From Alistipes sp. (lineage in GTDB: Bacteria > Bacteroidota > Bacteroidia > Bacteroidales > Rikenellaceae), in the NCBI GenBank assembly GCA_017381935.1, contig JAFOBG010000063.1, positions 1-64,000 on the forward strand: a stretch of 64,000 bases of DNA, given 5' to 3'. Within the stretch, counting starts at the first letter, position 1. The number at the start of each line of letters is the position of its first letter. A program made the position numbers and the translations under genes. Below are positions 9,172 to 16,949 of the stretch, piece by piece. A model generated the notes under the pieces. That model ran no database searches. It saw only the letters and a program-made list of their open reading frames with translations, and was not told the DNA's origin.

Positions 9172-9805
9172 AACAATGGCAAGTAAGAGTTTGAAAAATT
9201 TGACAGGCCCACTTAGTGGTAATAACCCTGTCATCGTGCAGATTCTTGGTATCTGCTCGGCTTTGGCGGTAACCGTACAGCTCAAGCCTGCAATTGTTAT
9301 GGGCTTGTCAGTAATGGTTGTAACTGCATTTTCTAACCTTGTAATGTCACTGCTGCGTAACGGCGTACCTTCACGTATCCGTATCATCGTTCAGCTGGTG
9401 GTTATTGCAACGTTGGTTATCTTGGTGGATCAGGTGCTTAAGGCATTTGTATATGATGTATCAAAGCAGCTTTCGGTATATGTAGGTCTGATTATTACAA
9501 ACTGTATCGTTATGGGTCGAGTTGAGGCATTTGCTCTTCAGAACAAGCCTTGGGACTCATTCCTTGACGGTATTGGTAACGGTTTGGGCTATGGCTCTAT
9601 TCTGGTAATTATCGCCTTCTTCCGTGAGCTCCTTGGTTCGGGAACACTCTTCGGTTTCCGTATTATTCCTGAGAGCTGGTATATTGCAGAGGGTGGTTTC
9701 TACTCAAACTGCGGTCTTATGCTCTTCCCACCAATGGCTCTGATTATCGTGGGCTGTATTATCTGGGCTCACCGTTCGTTCAATAAGGATTTACAGGAAA
9801 AATAG
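9164..9805 (+). CDS. nqrD: Na+-NQR subunit D
   Basis: An integral membrane subunit of 213 residues with six predicted helices, belonging to the NqrD/RnfE family. Visible blocks include [20 protein letters not shown] near the N-terminus, [18 protein letters not shown], whose cysteine helps hold the intramembrane 2Fe-2S cluster shared with NqrE, and [10 protein letters not shown]. The first codons (MSKTMASKS) overlap the nqrC end. An alternative start at the next Met (position 9176) would remove the overlap. Confidence 0.95.
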   Translation: MSKTMASKSLKNLTGPLSGNNPVIVQILGICSALAVTVQLKPAIVMGLSVMVVTAFSNLVMSLLRNGVPSRIRIIVQLVVIATLVILVDQVLKAFVYDVSKQLSVYVGLIITNCIVMGRVEAFALQNKPWDSFLDGIGNGLGYGSILVIIAFFRELLGSGTLFGFRIIPESWYIAEGGFYSNCGLMLFPPMALIIVGCIIWAHRSFNKDLQEK

Positions 9806-9816
9806 GAGGATAGACA

Positions 9817-10425
9817 ATGGAGACTTTGAATTTATTTATCAGCTCGATTTTTATCGACAACATGGTGTTCGCATTCTTCTTCGGAATGTGCTCCTATATC
9901 GCTGTATCTAAGAGTGTAAAGACAGCTCTGGGTCTTGGTCTTGCTGTAACTTTCGTTCAGACAATGACAGTGCCTCTCAACTACCTTCTCAACGAGTATG
10001 TACTCGCACCAAATGCTCTTGTAGAGGGTGTTGATTTGAGCTTCCTCTCATTTATCATCTTTATCGCCGTGATTGCTGCATTTGTGCAGTTGGTGGAGAT
10101 GGTTGTTGAGAAGTTCTCACCTACACTTTATAACCAGCTCGGTATCTTCCTTCCGCTTATCGCTGTAAACTGCGCTATCATGGGTGGTTCGCTCTTTATG
10201 CAGCAGATGGTAGGTGCCGGTGAGATCAACAACTTCGGTCAGTCTGTAGTTTACGGTCTGGGTTCAGGTATTGGTTGGTGGATTGCTATCGTTATGATGG
10301 CAGCTATCCGCGAGCGTTGTACCTACTCAAATATCCCTGCACCGCTTAAAGGCCCTGGTATCGCCTTCATCATTACAGGTCTGCTCGGTATTGCGTTTAT
10401 GATCTTCTCAGGTATTCAGTTGTAA
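9817..10425 (+). CDS. nqrE: Na+-NQR subunit E
   Basis: An integral membrane subunit of 202 residues and six helices, related to NqrD/RnfA but with inverted topology. [15 protein letters not shown] and [16 protein letters not shown] carry the cysteines that complete the intramembrane Fe-S centre with NqrD. The ribosome site AGGAGG precedes the ATG (9817). It lies between nqrD and nqrF in the conserved order. Confidence 0.95.
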   Translation: METLNLFISSIFIDNMVFAFFFGMCSYIAVSKSVKTALGLGLAVTFVQTMTVPLNYLLNEYVLAPNALVEGVDLSFLSFIIFIAVIAAFVQLVEMVVEKFSPTLYNQLGIFLPLIAVNCAIMGGSLFMQQMVGAGEINNFGQSVVYGLGSGIGWWIAIVMMAAIRERCTYSNIPAPLKGPGIAFIITGLLGIAFMIFSGIQL

Positions 10426-10446
10426 ACCTTTATAAAGAGTATAAAC

Positions 10447-11703
10447 ATGGGAAAAGTAATTTTAATTGCAATTGTTGCCTTTCTTGCAGTGACACTGCTT
10501 TTGGTGGCTCTGCTACTCTTTGCAAAGGCAAAACTTACCTCTTCAGGTAAGGTAAGCATCGACATTAACGACGGTAAGAAGGTCGTTGAGGTTGAGGCTG
10601 GCGGTAACCTTCTCGCTACTCTTGCTACTGCGGATATCTTCCTTCCATCAGCTTGTGGTGGTAAGGGTGCCTGCGGTCAGTGCAAGTGCCAGGTTCTTGA
10701 GGGTGGTGGCGAGGTTCTTCCTACAGAGAAGGGCTTCTTTAATCGTGCACAGATCCGTGATCATTGGCGTTTGGGCTGTCAGGTAAAAGTTAAGGAGGAT
10801 ATGAAGATTGCAGTTCCTGCATCTGTGCTTAGTATCAAGAAGTGGGAGTGTGAGGTTATATCTAACCACAATGTTGCTACATTTATCAAGGAGTTTGTTG
10901 TTAAACTTCCTGAGGGAGAGCATCTGAATTTCCGTTCTGGTGGTTATATCCAGATTGACGTTCCTGCAATCACTGTCGATTATAAGGACATTGATGTTGA
11001 TCCTCAGTATGAGGAGGATTGGGTTAAGTTCGGTCTTAGAGACCTTAAGATGGTTAACCCAGAGCCTCAGGTACGTGCATACTCTTGCGCAACCTATCCT
11101 GCAGAGGGTGATATTATCCGTCTTAACGTACGTATTGCAACCCCTCCATTTGGTCCAGACCGTAAGATGCTCCCTGTAAACCCAGGTGTATGTTCATCTT
11201 ACATCTACTCACTCAAACCAGGTGATAAGATTACAATGTCAGGTCCATTCGGAGAGTTCTTCTTGCCAGATAATCTTCCGGATGATCAGGAACTTATCTT
11301 TATTGGTGGTGGTGCAGGTATGGCACCTATGCGTAGCCACATTATGCACCTGTTTAAGACAGAGAAGACTAAGCGCCCTGTAACCTTCTGGTATGGTGCT
11401 CGTTCACTTAAGGAGGCATTCTACTTAGAGGATTACGCAGAGATCGAGCGCGACTTCCCTAACTTTAAGTTCAACCTTGCCCTCGACCGTCCGGATCCGG
11501 AGGCAGATGCAGCAGGCGTTGACTATAAGGTAGGTTTCGTTCACAACGTTCTGTTCGAGAACTATCTGAAGAACCACGAGGACCCAGAGGGTTGTATCTA
11601 CCTTATGTGTGGACCTCCGATGATGGTTGCTTCTGTAGAGAAGCTTCTTGATTCACTCGGAGTACCACCGGAGAATATCCTCTATGATAACTTCGGCGCT
11701 TAA
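10447..11703 (+). CDS. nqrF: Na+-NQR subunit F (NADH-oxidising)
   Basis: The electron entry subunit: NADH gives electrons to FAD and then a 2Fe-2S cluster. One N-terminal helix (about 4-26) anchors it. The ferredoxin cysteines are Cys70, Cys76, Cys79 and Cys111 (ACGGKGACGQCKCQ). The FAD motif RAYSCATYP is near residue 215, the NADH site GGGAGMAPMRSH near 285, and the C-terminal YLMCGPPMM is standard. At 418 residues it is complete. It closes the nqr operon, and a strong terminator follows at 11741-11781. Confidence 0.97.
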   Translation: MGKVILIAIVAFLAVTLLLVALLLFAKAKLTSSGKVSIDINDGKKVVEVEAGGNLLATLATADIFLPSACGGKGACGQCKCQVLEGGGEVLPTEKGFFNRAQIRDHWRLGCQVKVKEDMKIAVPASVLSIKKWECEVISNHNVATFIKEFVVKLPEGEHLNFRSGGYIQIDVPAITVDYKDIDVDPQYEEDWVKFGLRDLKMVNPEPQVRAYSCATYPAEGDIIRLNVRIATPPFGPDRKMLPVNPGVCSSYIYSLKPGDKITMSGPFGEFFLPDNLPDDQELIFIGGGAGMAPMRSHIMHLFKTEKTKRPVTFWYGARSLKEAFYLEDYAEIERDFPNFKFNLALDRPDPEADAAGVDYKVGFVHNVLFENYLKNHEDPEGCIYLMCGPPMMVASVEKLLDSLGVPPENILYDNFGA

Positions 11704-11740
11704 ATCTGATTTAGTGGCGTTTATTGCTGCTAATCTATAA

Positions 11741-11781
11741 AACAACAAAGGGTAGTTCTAATACTACCCTTTGTTGTTTTT
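11741..11781 (+). terminator. Terminator of the nqr operon
   Basis: A 16-bp perfect stem (AACAACAAAGGGTAGT/ACTACCCTTTGTTGTT) with a 6-nt loop is followed by TTTTT. Its arms CAACAAAGGG/CCCTTTGTTG recur in two of the nested palindromes (40459-40495 and 50170-50207), although it lacks their CAGTAC/GTACAG core. Confidence 0.85.
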
Positions 11782-11806
11782 ATCTGCTAAACTCGGTAAA
11801 TGCTGT

Positions 11807-12217
11807 TTAAATATGAGGTAACGCAGATATTTGTTGCCACCAATTACTATTTCGTACTATCCACCAAGTGAAAAATAGGATGATATAGATATACACTAAA
11901 TATCTATGTTGAACGATATCCTTCAATCTATCAGCATTAGGTGTGTGCAGGAATGAGACAAGCGCAAACAAAAGAGTGTATGGTATCGTTATCCAAAGAA
12001 ATGGATTGAGTATAAATGCTTTATGAAAATGTCCTTTGAGAATAGCATGTATAGCCCGTTGCATACCACAAGATGGACAATCGTAGTCTGTTATGATGCG
12101 CATCGGACATTTAGGAGCCCATACTGAATAAGTAGGATCAACAAAGGTATATAAGGCGATAGCGGTGATGATAATTATCACTATGATTATCGCCTTTCTG
12201 ATAGCAAGTTTATGCAA
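11807..12217 (-). CDS. DUF2752 membrane protein
   Basis: A 136-residue protein with three to four hydrophobic helices. It carries the DUF2752 signature: a Cys-Pro (PKCPMRI) followed by YDCPSCGMQRAIHAIL and then HFHKAFILNPFLW. The conserved cysteines might bind metal, but the function is unknown. The start overlaps the end of the CD225-like gene by 8 nt, so the two are translated together. DUF2752 next to a CD225/TM2-like protein is a recurrent Bacteroidota pairing from general knowledge. Confidence 0.85.
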   Translation of the reverse strand: MHKLAIRKAIIIVIIIITAIALYTFVDPTYSVWAPKCPMRIITDYDCPSCGMQRAIHAILKGHFHKAFILNPFLWITIPYTLLFALVSFLHTPNADRLKDIVQHRYLVYIYIILFFTWWIVRNSNWWQQISALPHI

Positions 12218-12512
12218 GAGATAGACCTAATACAACTGATAATATTACTATTAATATATATATGGCAATACCTGCGGCTGCAAGTCCTACGCTTATATGA
12301 GTCCATCTCTTTGCATCGGCGGCAGATTGATATGCATCTTTATATTTATCTTGTGCCCAATAAGAGTCCACTTGCGTAGCTTTAATTATAGCCACAATGC
12401 CGAGTGGTAGACAGCAGAAAAGTGTAGATAGGATTGCCCAAATAAGGTAATTGTCGGGTTTGGTTGGTTTACTTTTTTGATCTTGCACAGAGTTCTTGTC
12501 GATAATCTCCAT
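12210..12512 (-). CDS. CD225/dispanin-family membrane protein
   Basis: A 100-residue protein with two hydrophobic segments (about 25-48 and 75-98) separated by a polar loop with SYWAQDKYKDAYQSAADAKRW. The motif AILSTLFCCLPLGIVAIIKA is the CD225/dispanin intramembrane signature (cysteines next to the first helix). Bacterial dispanins have no settled function. It is the first gene of a two-gene unit with the DUF2752 protein. About 45 nt upstream lies a candidate structured RNA ending in a terminator-like hairpin. Confidence 0.85.
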   Translation of the reverse strand: MEIIDKNSVQDQKSKPTKPDNYLIWAILSTLFCCLPLGIVAIIKATQVDSYWAQDKYKDAYQSAADAKRWTHISVGLAAAGIAIYILIVILSVVLGLSLA

Positions 12513-12558
12513 AATATTTAAGCCTATTTATTGCTATAGACACCTTATGGCAAGATAT

Positions 12559-12753
12559 AAAAAGAAAAGCGTGGTGTAGCAAACATATTCAGGCTGAACG
12601 GGTTGTAGGAGACCCAAGAGTACAAAATAAGTAACAACTCCACGCCGAAACCCAATGGGTACGACGCAAGAATAATGTCAGTTTATCTCTACTCTTTAGA
12701 ACTTCCTACATTCGTCAGCAAGAATAAACTTACACTCTCCGTGTTTGTATGTT
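12559..12753 (-). ncRNA. Candidate structured RNA upstream of the CD225/DUF2752 genes
   Basis: On the minus strand a good -7 box (TACCTTTG, 12758-12765) would start a transcript near 12753. The sequence then folds locally: ACACGGAGAGUGU, AGUUUAU...AUAAACU, ACCC/GGGU, and a closing helix GCGUGG (12640-12645) with CCACGC (12569-12574) that encloses GUUGU/ACAAC (634-638 and 602-606). The closing helix is followed by CUUUUCUUUUU, a terminator-like U-run. No convincing ORF occupies it. It could be a free-standing small RNA or a leader with an attenuator. No Rfam class was recognised; 6S RNA was considered but end-to-end pairing was not found. Confidence 0.45.
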
Positions 12754-12757
12754 ATTA

Positions 12758-12765
12758 CAAAGGTA
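12758..12765 (-). promoter_or_regulatory. -7 box upstream of the candidate RNA
   Basis: TACCTTTG on the minus strand, an exact TAnnTTTG. The position 19 nt upstream reads TTTC rather than TTTG. Confidence 0.5.
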
Positions 12766-12858
12766 GTAAAAAAATAAAAGCAACGAAATATCTTAAGAGA
12801 TTTGTTTATATAGACTTAAAAGGTGGATATGAGCCTGAAAATATAATTCTCTTGTAAT

Positions 12859-12889
12859 TTTGTATTCTTGTAAAAAGTTATTAACTTTG
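12859..12889 (+). promoter_or_regulatory. Promoter of the pyrophosphatase gene
   Basis: TTTG (12859-12862), a 19-nt spacer, then TAACTTTG (12882-12889) fit the Bacteroidota consensus. The box ends 21 nt before ATG 12911, which supports that start over the earlier in-frame ATG at 12860. Confidence 0.75.
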
Positions 12890-12910
12890 TCTATAATAAA
12901 TTTTGTTATT

Positions 12911-13591
12911 ATGGGAAATAAAATCAATGATCCTATTGCCAGATTGATGGGCTTACGTTATAAGTCGCATCCGTGGCATGGTGTTGAGGTTGGTGATGCT
13001 GCACCTGATGTAATCACAGCCTTTATCGAAATGGTACCTACTGATACTGTGAAGTATGAGCTTGATAAGGTGAGTGGTTATTTGAAGATTGACCGCCCTC
13101 AGAAATACTCAAATGTTGTTCCAGCCCTCTATGGATTTGTGCCTCAGAGTTTCTGTGGCGACACCGTAGCAGAGTATTGTATGCAGCAGTGTGGTAGAGA
13201 AAATATTGTAGGAGATGGCGACCCTCTTGATATTTGCGTGCTTACAGAGCGAGATATCGTTCATGGTGATATTATCTGTGAGGTGCGTCCTATTGGTGGT
13301 TTCCGTATGCTTGATGGCAACGAGGCAGACGATAAGATTATCGCTGTTTTAAGCCACGATGTAACGTATAGCAGCTATAACGATATCACAGAACTACCAA
13401 AGGGTGTTGTAAACCGTCTGAAGCACTACTTCTTGACCTATAAAGATATGCCGGATAGCGATACTACCAAGAAAAAGGTTGAAATCGTTGATGTCTATGG
13501 CAGAGAAGAGGCACAGGAGATTATCAATCGCTCACTTGAGGATTATAAGTGTCATTTTGATGGGTTGGATGAGATACTTCGCCATGTATAA
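12911..13591 (+). CDS. ppa: Inorganic pyrophosphatase (class I type)
   Basis: Hydrolyses pyrophosphate to two phosphates. It is a 226-residue cytoplasmic protein. The family I core is visible: YELDKVSGYLKIDRPQ, YGFVPQSFCG, then the metal-binding GDGDPLDICVLTE (Asp cluster) and a late KKVEIVDVYG. ATG 12911 is chosen because the promoter (12859-12889) lies between it and the upstream in-frame ATG. The enzyme faces, convergently, a PPi-type phosphofructokinase, which would compete for the same substrate. Confidence 0.9.
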   Translation: MGNKINDPIARLMGLRYKSHPWHGVEVGDAAPDVITAFIEMVPTDTVKYELDKVSGYLKIDRPQKYSNVVPALYGFVPQSFCGDTVAEYCMQQCGRENIVGDGDPLDICVLTERDIVHGDIICEVRPIGGFRMLDGNEADDKIIAVLSHDVTYSSYNDITELPKGVVNRLKHYFLTYKDMPDSDTTKKKVEIVDVYGREEAQEIINRSLEDYKCHFDGLDEILRHV

Positions 13592-13593
13592 AC

Positions 13594-13720
13594 ATTTGTC
13601 GTCATAGCACGGCATCTACTTCCGCTAACAAAAAGTACCCGCAATGAGCAGTACGAAAGTACAGCCCATTGCGGGTATTTTTGCCGAGCGTTGTACCTGC
13701 CGCGCTATGACGACAAATTG
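13594..13720. repeat. Nested palindrome, copy 1
   Basis: Outer arms TTGTCGTCATAGC (13596-13608) and GCTATGACGACAA (13704-13716) are a perfect 13-bp inverted repeat. Inner arms TACCCGCAATG (13636-13646) and CATTGCGGGTA (13667-13677) enclose GCAGTAC-GAAA-GTACAGC, followed by a T-run and GCCGAGCGTTG. The copies at 40414-40540 and 50140-50235 share the core but have different arms. Here it follows ppa and could terminate that gene. Confidence 0.7.
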
Positions 13721-13739
13721 GTGCTTTGATTGAGTGGAG

Positions 13740-13815
13740 TAATGATAAATGACATTTAATAGCAATGGCTTTAGTCCGCTGTCATTTATTGTTATTAAAT
13801 GTTATTTGCCATTTA
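13740..13815. repeat. AT-rich palindromic tail shared with 40590-40700
   Basis: AAATGACA (from 13747) and TGTCATTT flank TTTAATAGCAATGGCTTTAG. The sequence at 40590-40700 repeats TTTAATAGCAATGG and CCGCTGTCATTTATTG in the same order, beside another nested palindrome, so the two form a composite repeat of roughly 220-290 bp. The rest of the 13592-13913 gap is the family B hairpin. Confidence 0.6.
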
Positions 13816-13839
13816 TACTACTTAAAATCTCTAACCTCT

Positions 13840-13890
13840 CTTCTGCAAAACAGAAATCCGGCACAGACTCGATGCCTATGCCGGATTTTT
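13840..13890. repeat. Dispersed hairpin family B, copy 1 (terminator of the phosphofructokinase gene)
   Basis: A small hairpin TTCTG/CAGAA runs into AAATCCGGCA...TGCCGGATTT. Nearly the same sequence is found at 43128-43180. It lies just past the stop of the minus-strand gene and probably ends its transcript; it can fold equally on either strand. Confidence 0.65.
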
Positions 13891-13913
13891 GGTTGTTATC
13901 TATCACTATAAGA

Positions 13914-15143
13914 CTACCACTCAAGAATCTTGTTGAAGTCGTAAGCCTCAGGGTTAGCTACATACTGCTTTGCAGCCTCATAGTCTGCAGGAGTGATGTA
14001 GTGCATTACATTGTTAATAATCTGCTGAATCTTGTCAGAGTTGATGTCAACCAAGCGTGGTGGAATCTTACCCTCTGCATTCTGAAGATCCTTCAAGTAG
14101 AGTGGAGATACATATCCATCCTGGCTGATGTAAACCATACAACCGGTCTTACCCTCGCTAAAGAGCTTATAAACTCCCATACCGAGTTGAGAGCAATATA
14201 CAAGGTCATAAGCAATTGGAGTCTGGCAACGAACCTCGTATCCAATCTCTACTGGACGAGACTTAACCTTAAGACCTAGCTCCTTGAGCTTATTCTCAAG
14301 CATCTCGTTGAAGATGTGAGCCTTTGAGACCTTACCGAGCTCAGGGTGTCCGTGGTCGTCATAAGAGAAGTGTACGCCAGACTTTGCAATCTCCTCATCA
14401 GAGAGTGAGTGGAATACACCCTCAGAGATCATTGCAACACCATACTCAATACCCATAATCTTACGCTTGATGATTGATGAAACAACGAGGTTTACAATCT
14501 TCTCAACAGTAATCTCAGTCTTGTTAAACATCTCAGGGATAACAATCATAGGGTAGTGGCATGCAGAGCCAATACCGAATGCAAGGTGGCCTGCGCTACG
14601 ACCCATAGCAGCAACTACAAACCAGTTTGCAGATGTGCGAGCATCGTTATATACGGCACGACCGATAACAGTACCACCCTCCTTTGCGCTCTGATAACCG
14701 AAAGTAGGAGAGCCTGCAGGGAGTGGAAGGTCATTGTCAATAGTCTTTGGAACGTGGATGTTTGAAATAGGATACTGCTTAGCCTCAAGGAACTTAGCGA
14801 TGCGGTTTGCTGTAGATGCAGTATCATCACCACCAACGGTTACGAGCAACTTGATGTTGTTCTCAGTGAAGAAACTGAGGTTGAAGTTGTTCTCGAAATC
14901 TGAATCCTTTGGCTTAAAGCGGCTCATTGTGAGGTAAGAACCTCCCTGATTGAAGATATAGTCAGCCTTGAACCAATCCAAATCCTCATAGCGTGGAGTT
15001 GGGTTGAAAAGACCTGAATAACCATAGTGCAGGCCGATTACACGATAACCTTTGGCAAGGAATGTCTTTGCCACGCTGCCTACAACGGTATTCATACCAG
15101 GAGCAGGACCACCACCAGTGAGAATTGCAATAGCTTCTTTCAT
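13914..15143 (-). CDS. pfp: Pyrophosphate-type 6-phosphofructokinase
   Basis: Phosphorylates fructose 6-phosphate. Its 409 residues begin with the phosphate loop ILTGGGPAPGMN (7-18). Two motifs point to PPi rather than ATP as donor: GGDDT in place of GGDGS, and PKTIDND in place of PGTIDND (the lysine and the second aspartate are the known PPi-type markers). MGRSAGHLAFGIG and RCQTPIAYD are further family blocks. Placement opposite an inorganic pyrophosphatase suits PPi metabolism. The gene is monocistronic, flanked by the family B hairpin downstream. Donor choice is inferred from motifs. Confidence 0.9.
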   Translation of the reverse strand: MKEAIAILTGGGPAPGMNTVVGSVAKTFLAKGYRVIGLHYGYSGLFNPTPRYEDLDWFKADYIFNQGGSYLTMSRFKPKDSDFENNFNLSFFTENNIKLLVTVGGDDTASTANRIAKFLEAKQYPISNIHVPKTIDNDLPLPAGSPTFGYQSAKEGGTVIGRAVYNDARTSANWFVVAAMGRSAGHLAFGIGSACHYPMIVIPEMFNKTEITVEKIVNLVVSSIIKRKIMGIEYGVAMISEGVFHSLSDEEIAKSGVHFSYDDHGHPELGKVSKAHIFNEMLENKLKELGLKVKSRPVEIGYEVRCQTPIAYDLVYCSQLGMGVYKLFSEGKTGCMVYISQDGYVSPLYLKDLQNAEGKIPPRLVDINSDKIQQIINNVMHYITPADYEAAKQYVANPEAYDFNKILEW

Positions 15144-15221
15144 AGTTGTTTTTATTTAAATGTTAATAGTACTCAAAAATCGTTCAAAGATAATAATTTT
15201 TTTGATTGGTTAGCCTACTAT

Positions 15222-15704
15222 TTAGCCGAAAAATAGTATTTGTTCAGTAATAGTGTAGATATTTATAGTTCGGATACCTTTTTTTAGAGCTAACCTTACC
15301 GTATAACCTGTTCCACTGCGGGATTTGCCTGAGTAATAGCATATCATCGCATCGGCTGATGCTACTAAATAGTCGTTTCTCTCTTTGAATGTGTTTGGCG
15401 CATACGACTCCGAGAGAATAATCACCTGATCGGCATTGTTAATTATATCCTGATAACGCATTGACCACTCTTTATTGGGCATGCACCTTCTGTGTCCTCT
15501 AAAGGGGACTATACAATGTAGTTTTACATCGCAACCACGACGTTTTAACTCTAATACAACCTCAGCAGCAGCAATATCAAAACCCTCTGCCATACCGGAT
15601 AAAAAGGTGTGGTAGCCCTCCTCGTACATAGCCTCGATAACATCCCTAAGGCGAGATGTAGTCAGTTCTGAATAATCTCTATGTCCTGTAAATGCGACTT
15701 TCAT
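15222..15704 (-). CDS. SLOG-family protein of the DUF1273/YpsA type
   Basis: A 160-residue Rossmann-like protein. FTGHRDY at residues 5-11, the glycine-containing FLSGMAEGFDIAAAE, HCIVPFRGH and the late AMICYYSGKSRSGTG fit the DUF1273 (YpsA) branch of the SLOG superfamily, which is predicted to bind nucleotides or nucleotide-derived ligands. The role in Bacteroidota is unknown. A TATCTTTG box on the minus strand (15709-15716) ends only 4 nt before the ATG, suggesting a leaderless mRNA. Confidence 0.85.
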   Translation of the reverse strand: MKVAFTGHRDYSELTTSRLRDVIEAMYEEGYHTFLSGMAEGFDIAAAEVVLELKRRGCDVKLHCIVPFRGHRRCMPNKEWSMRYQDIINNADQVIILSESYAPNTFKERNDYLVASADAMICYYSGKSRSGTGYTVRLALKKGIRTINIYTITEQILFFG

Positions 15705-15708
15705 ATTA

Positions 15709-15716
15709 CAAAGATA
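15709..15716 (-). promoter_or_regulatory. -7 box abutting the SLOG gene start
   Basis: TATCTTTG on the minus strand, 4 nt from the ATG. The -33 region reads GATG, a poor match to TTTG. Confidence 0.45.
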
Positions 15717-15734
15717 GAAAAAACCGACGAAAAA

Positions 15735-16247
15735 TCATCGTCGGTTCTTTTTATTTCTCTCTCGCCACTCTATCATTGCAATCTCGGCTTTAGCACGTTT
15801 TCTAATGCGATAGAGATTGTAGCGACAGAAGATAAATACTATCCACATAACCACAGAGTATGCACTTATGTGCCACATACGTTCCCAATCGCTGTTTATG
15901 CCTGTAGCGTAGCATATTAGCGGAACTACACACCAAGTTACCGCAGTCATACCGGTAGCCCAACTTGAGCGCCCCCAACGAGAGGCGGGACATAGCTTGT
16001 GGTAGTAATTAAAGTAACTGAGTAGTATCAGAACTATAGCAACAGCTATTATGACCTCCTCCTTATATGGGAAATTAGGAATCCAGTTAAACTTGTCTGC
16101 TTTGACGACTGTTATTGCAGCGATACATAGTGTAAAATCGGCCCACTTTAACTTGCCACTCTCTGTATCCGGTTTAGATAACTTTCTTCCTTTATTGCCC
16201 CAACCAAAGAAACGAATAGTACTTTTGCGTTTTGCTGTTGTCTTCAT
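15735..16247 (-). CDS. Four-TM membrane protein, paralog of its upstream neighbour
   Basis: A 170-residue protein with a basic N-terminus and four hydrophobic segments (about 35-50, 62-80, 98-118, 130-148) and a basic, charged tail (RIRKRAKAEIAMIEWRERNKKNRR, split here only by eye). The block SRWGRSSWATG...WCVVPLICYATG...VVMWIVFIF aligns with TRWRHATIKSA...WTLLPIMLYLAD...IFMWIAFVA in the protein at 16250-16744, so the two are tandem paralogs. No known domain was recognised. It is the last gene of the SPFH operon, starting 2 nt after the previous stop. Confidence 0.7.
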   Translation of the reverse strand: MKTTAKRKSTIRFFGWGNKGRKLSKPDTESGKLKWADFTLCIAAITVVKADKFNWIPNFPYKEEVIIAVAIVLILLSYFNYYHKLCPASRWGRSSWATGMTAVTWCVVPLICYATGINSDWERMWHISAYSVVMWIVFIFCRYNLYRIRKRAKAEIAMIEWRERNKKNRR

Positions 16248-16249
16248 AG

Positions 16250-16744
16250 TTAGTAGATGTTTTTACGTCGTGTACGAATCTTCATATCCAATACTGCAGC
16301 ACGTGCCTTAGCTTCTTTACGTTTTATAATCCACATATAGAGACTTGCAACAAACGCTATCCACATAAATATAGAAGAAAGTGCTATAGGTATCATATCC
16401 TCACGACTCTCTAAATCTGCGAGATATAACATTATAGGTAACAGGGTCCAAACTAATCCATACGTAGCACTTTTGATAGTTGCGTGTCTCCAACGGGTAA
16501 CGGGAGAGTAGCGGAAACAGTCAATTACTGTCGCAACAACATAACATAGTACTGCTATTAGAGCAAAAATACCACTAATAATCTCTTGAGGGATAAAGTA
16601 TGCAGTAAGCAGGAAGATAAAACAAATACCTACGAGAATTTCACCCTTTGTGAACTTCAAGTCCATATCTTTTTGAGTATCTTCCATCGTCTTACGCTTC
16701 ATTTTGCCGATAGAAAACTTTAAAAAACTATATCTGTTTCTCAT
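16250..16744 (-). CDS. Four-TM membrane protein in the SPFH operon
   Basis: A 164-residue protein starting at MRNRYSF (16744), 2 nt after the stop of the ribbon-helix-helix gene. An in-frame upstream Met at 16825 is rejected because it would lie inside that gene. It has four hydrophobic segments and a charged tail (KRKEAKARAAVLDMKIR). It is a paralog of the downstream 170-residue protein. No function is recognised; possible membrane partner of the SPFH protein by context only. Confidence 0.7.
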   Translation of the reverse strand: MRNRYSFLKFSIGKMKRKTMEDTQKDMDLKFTKGEILVGICFIFLLTAYFIPQEIISGIFALIAVLCYVVATVIDCFRYSPVTRWRHATIKSATYGLVWTLLPIMLYLADLESREDMIPIALSSIFMWIAFVASLYMWIIKRKEAKARAAVLDMKIRTRRKNIY

Positions 16745-16746
16745 AG

Positions 16747-16941
16747 CTACTCCTCTGTGTTGGGTTTGCTCTTTTTTGCACGAGGACGGCGCCCTGCTTT
16801 GCGCAATGCCTCGGCGATGATCCACTGCAGCTGTCCGTTGGTACTACGAAACTCATCCTCCGCCCACTTTTCGATGGCATCCATCGTCTCGGCGTCGATG
16901 CGTAGTACAAAACTGCGAGTATTATTCTCCTTTGCTGCCAT
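16747..16941 (-). CDS. Arc-like ribbon-helix-helix protein
   Basis: A 64-residue protein. RSFVLRIDAETMDAIEKW supplies the strand and first helix, and NGQLQWIIAEALRKAGR the second helix of a ribbon-helix-helix (Arc/MetJ) fold; the tail is basic (RRPRAKKSK). It would bind DNA as a dimer, possibly to autoregulate the operon. It sits 8 nt after the SPFH gene and 2 nt before a membrane protein gene. An antitoxin role is possible for the fold, but no toxin-like partner is present. Confidence 0.8.
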   Translation of the reverse strand: MAAKENNTRSFVLRIDAETMDAIEKWAEDEFRSTNGQLQWIIAEALRKAGRRPRAKKSKPNTEE

Positions 16942-16949
16942 AGATTGTT

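Noticed and set aside
12559..12753. 6S RNA
   Set aside because: The length is right, but the 5' and 3' ends do not pair with each other and no central open bubble between long helices was found; left unassigned.
12675..12857. A 60-codon plus-strand ORF
   Set aside because: It runs antisense through the candidate RNA and its promoter, has no good ribosome site and no recognisable protein character.
16747..16941. Toxin-antitoxin pair based on the ribbon-helix-helix protein
   Set aside because: Neighbours are an SPFH protein and 4-TM proteins; no RelE/ParE/VapC-like toxin gene is adjacent.
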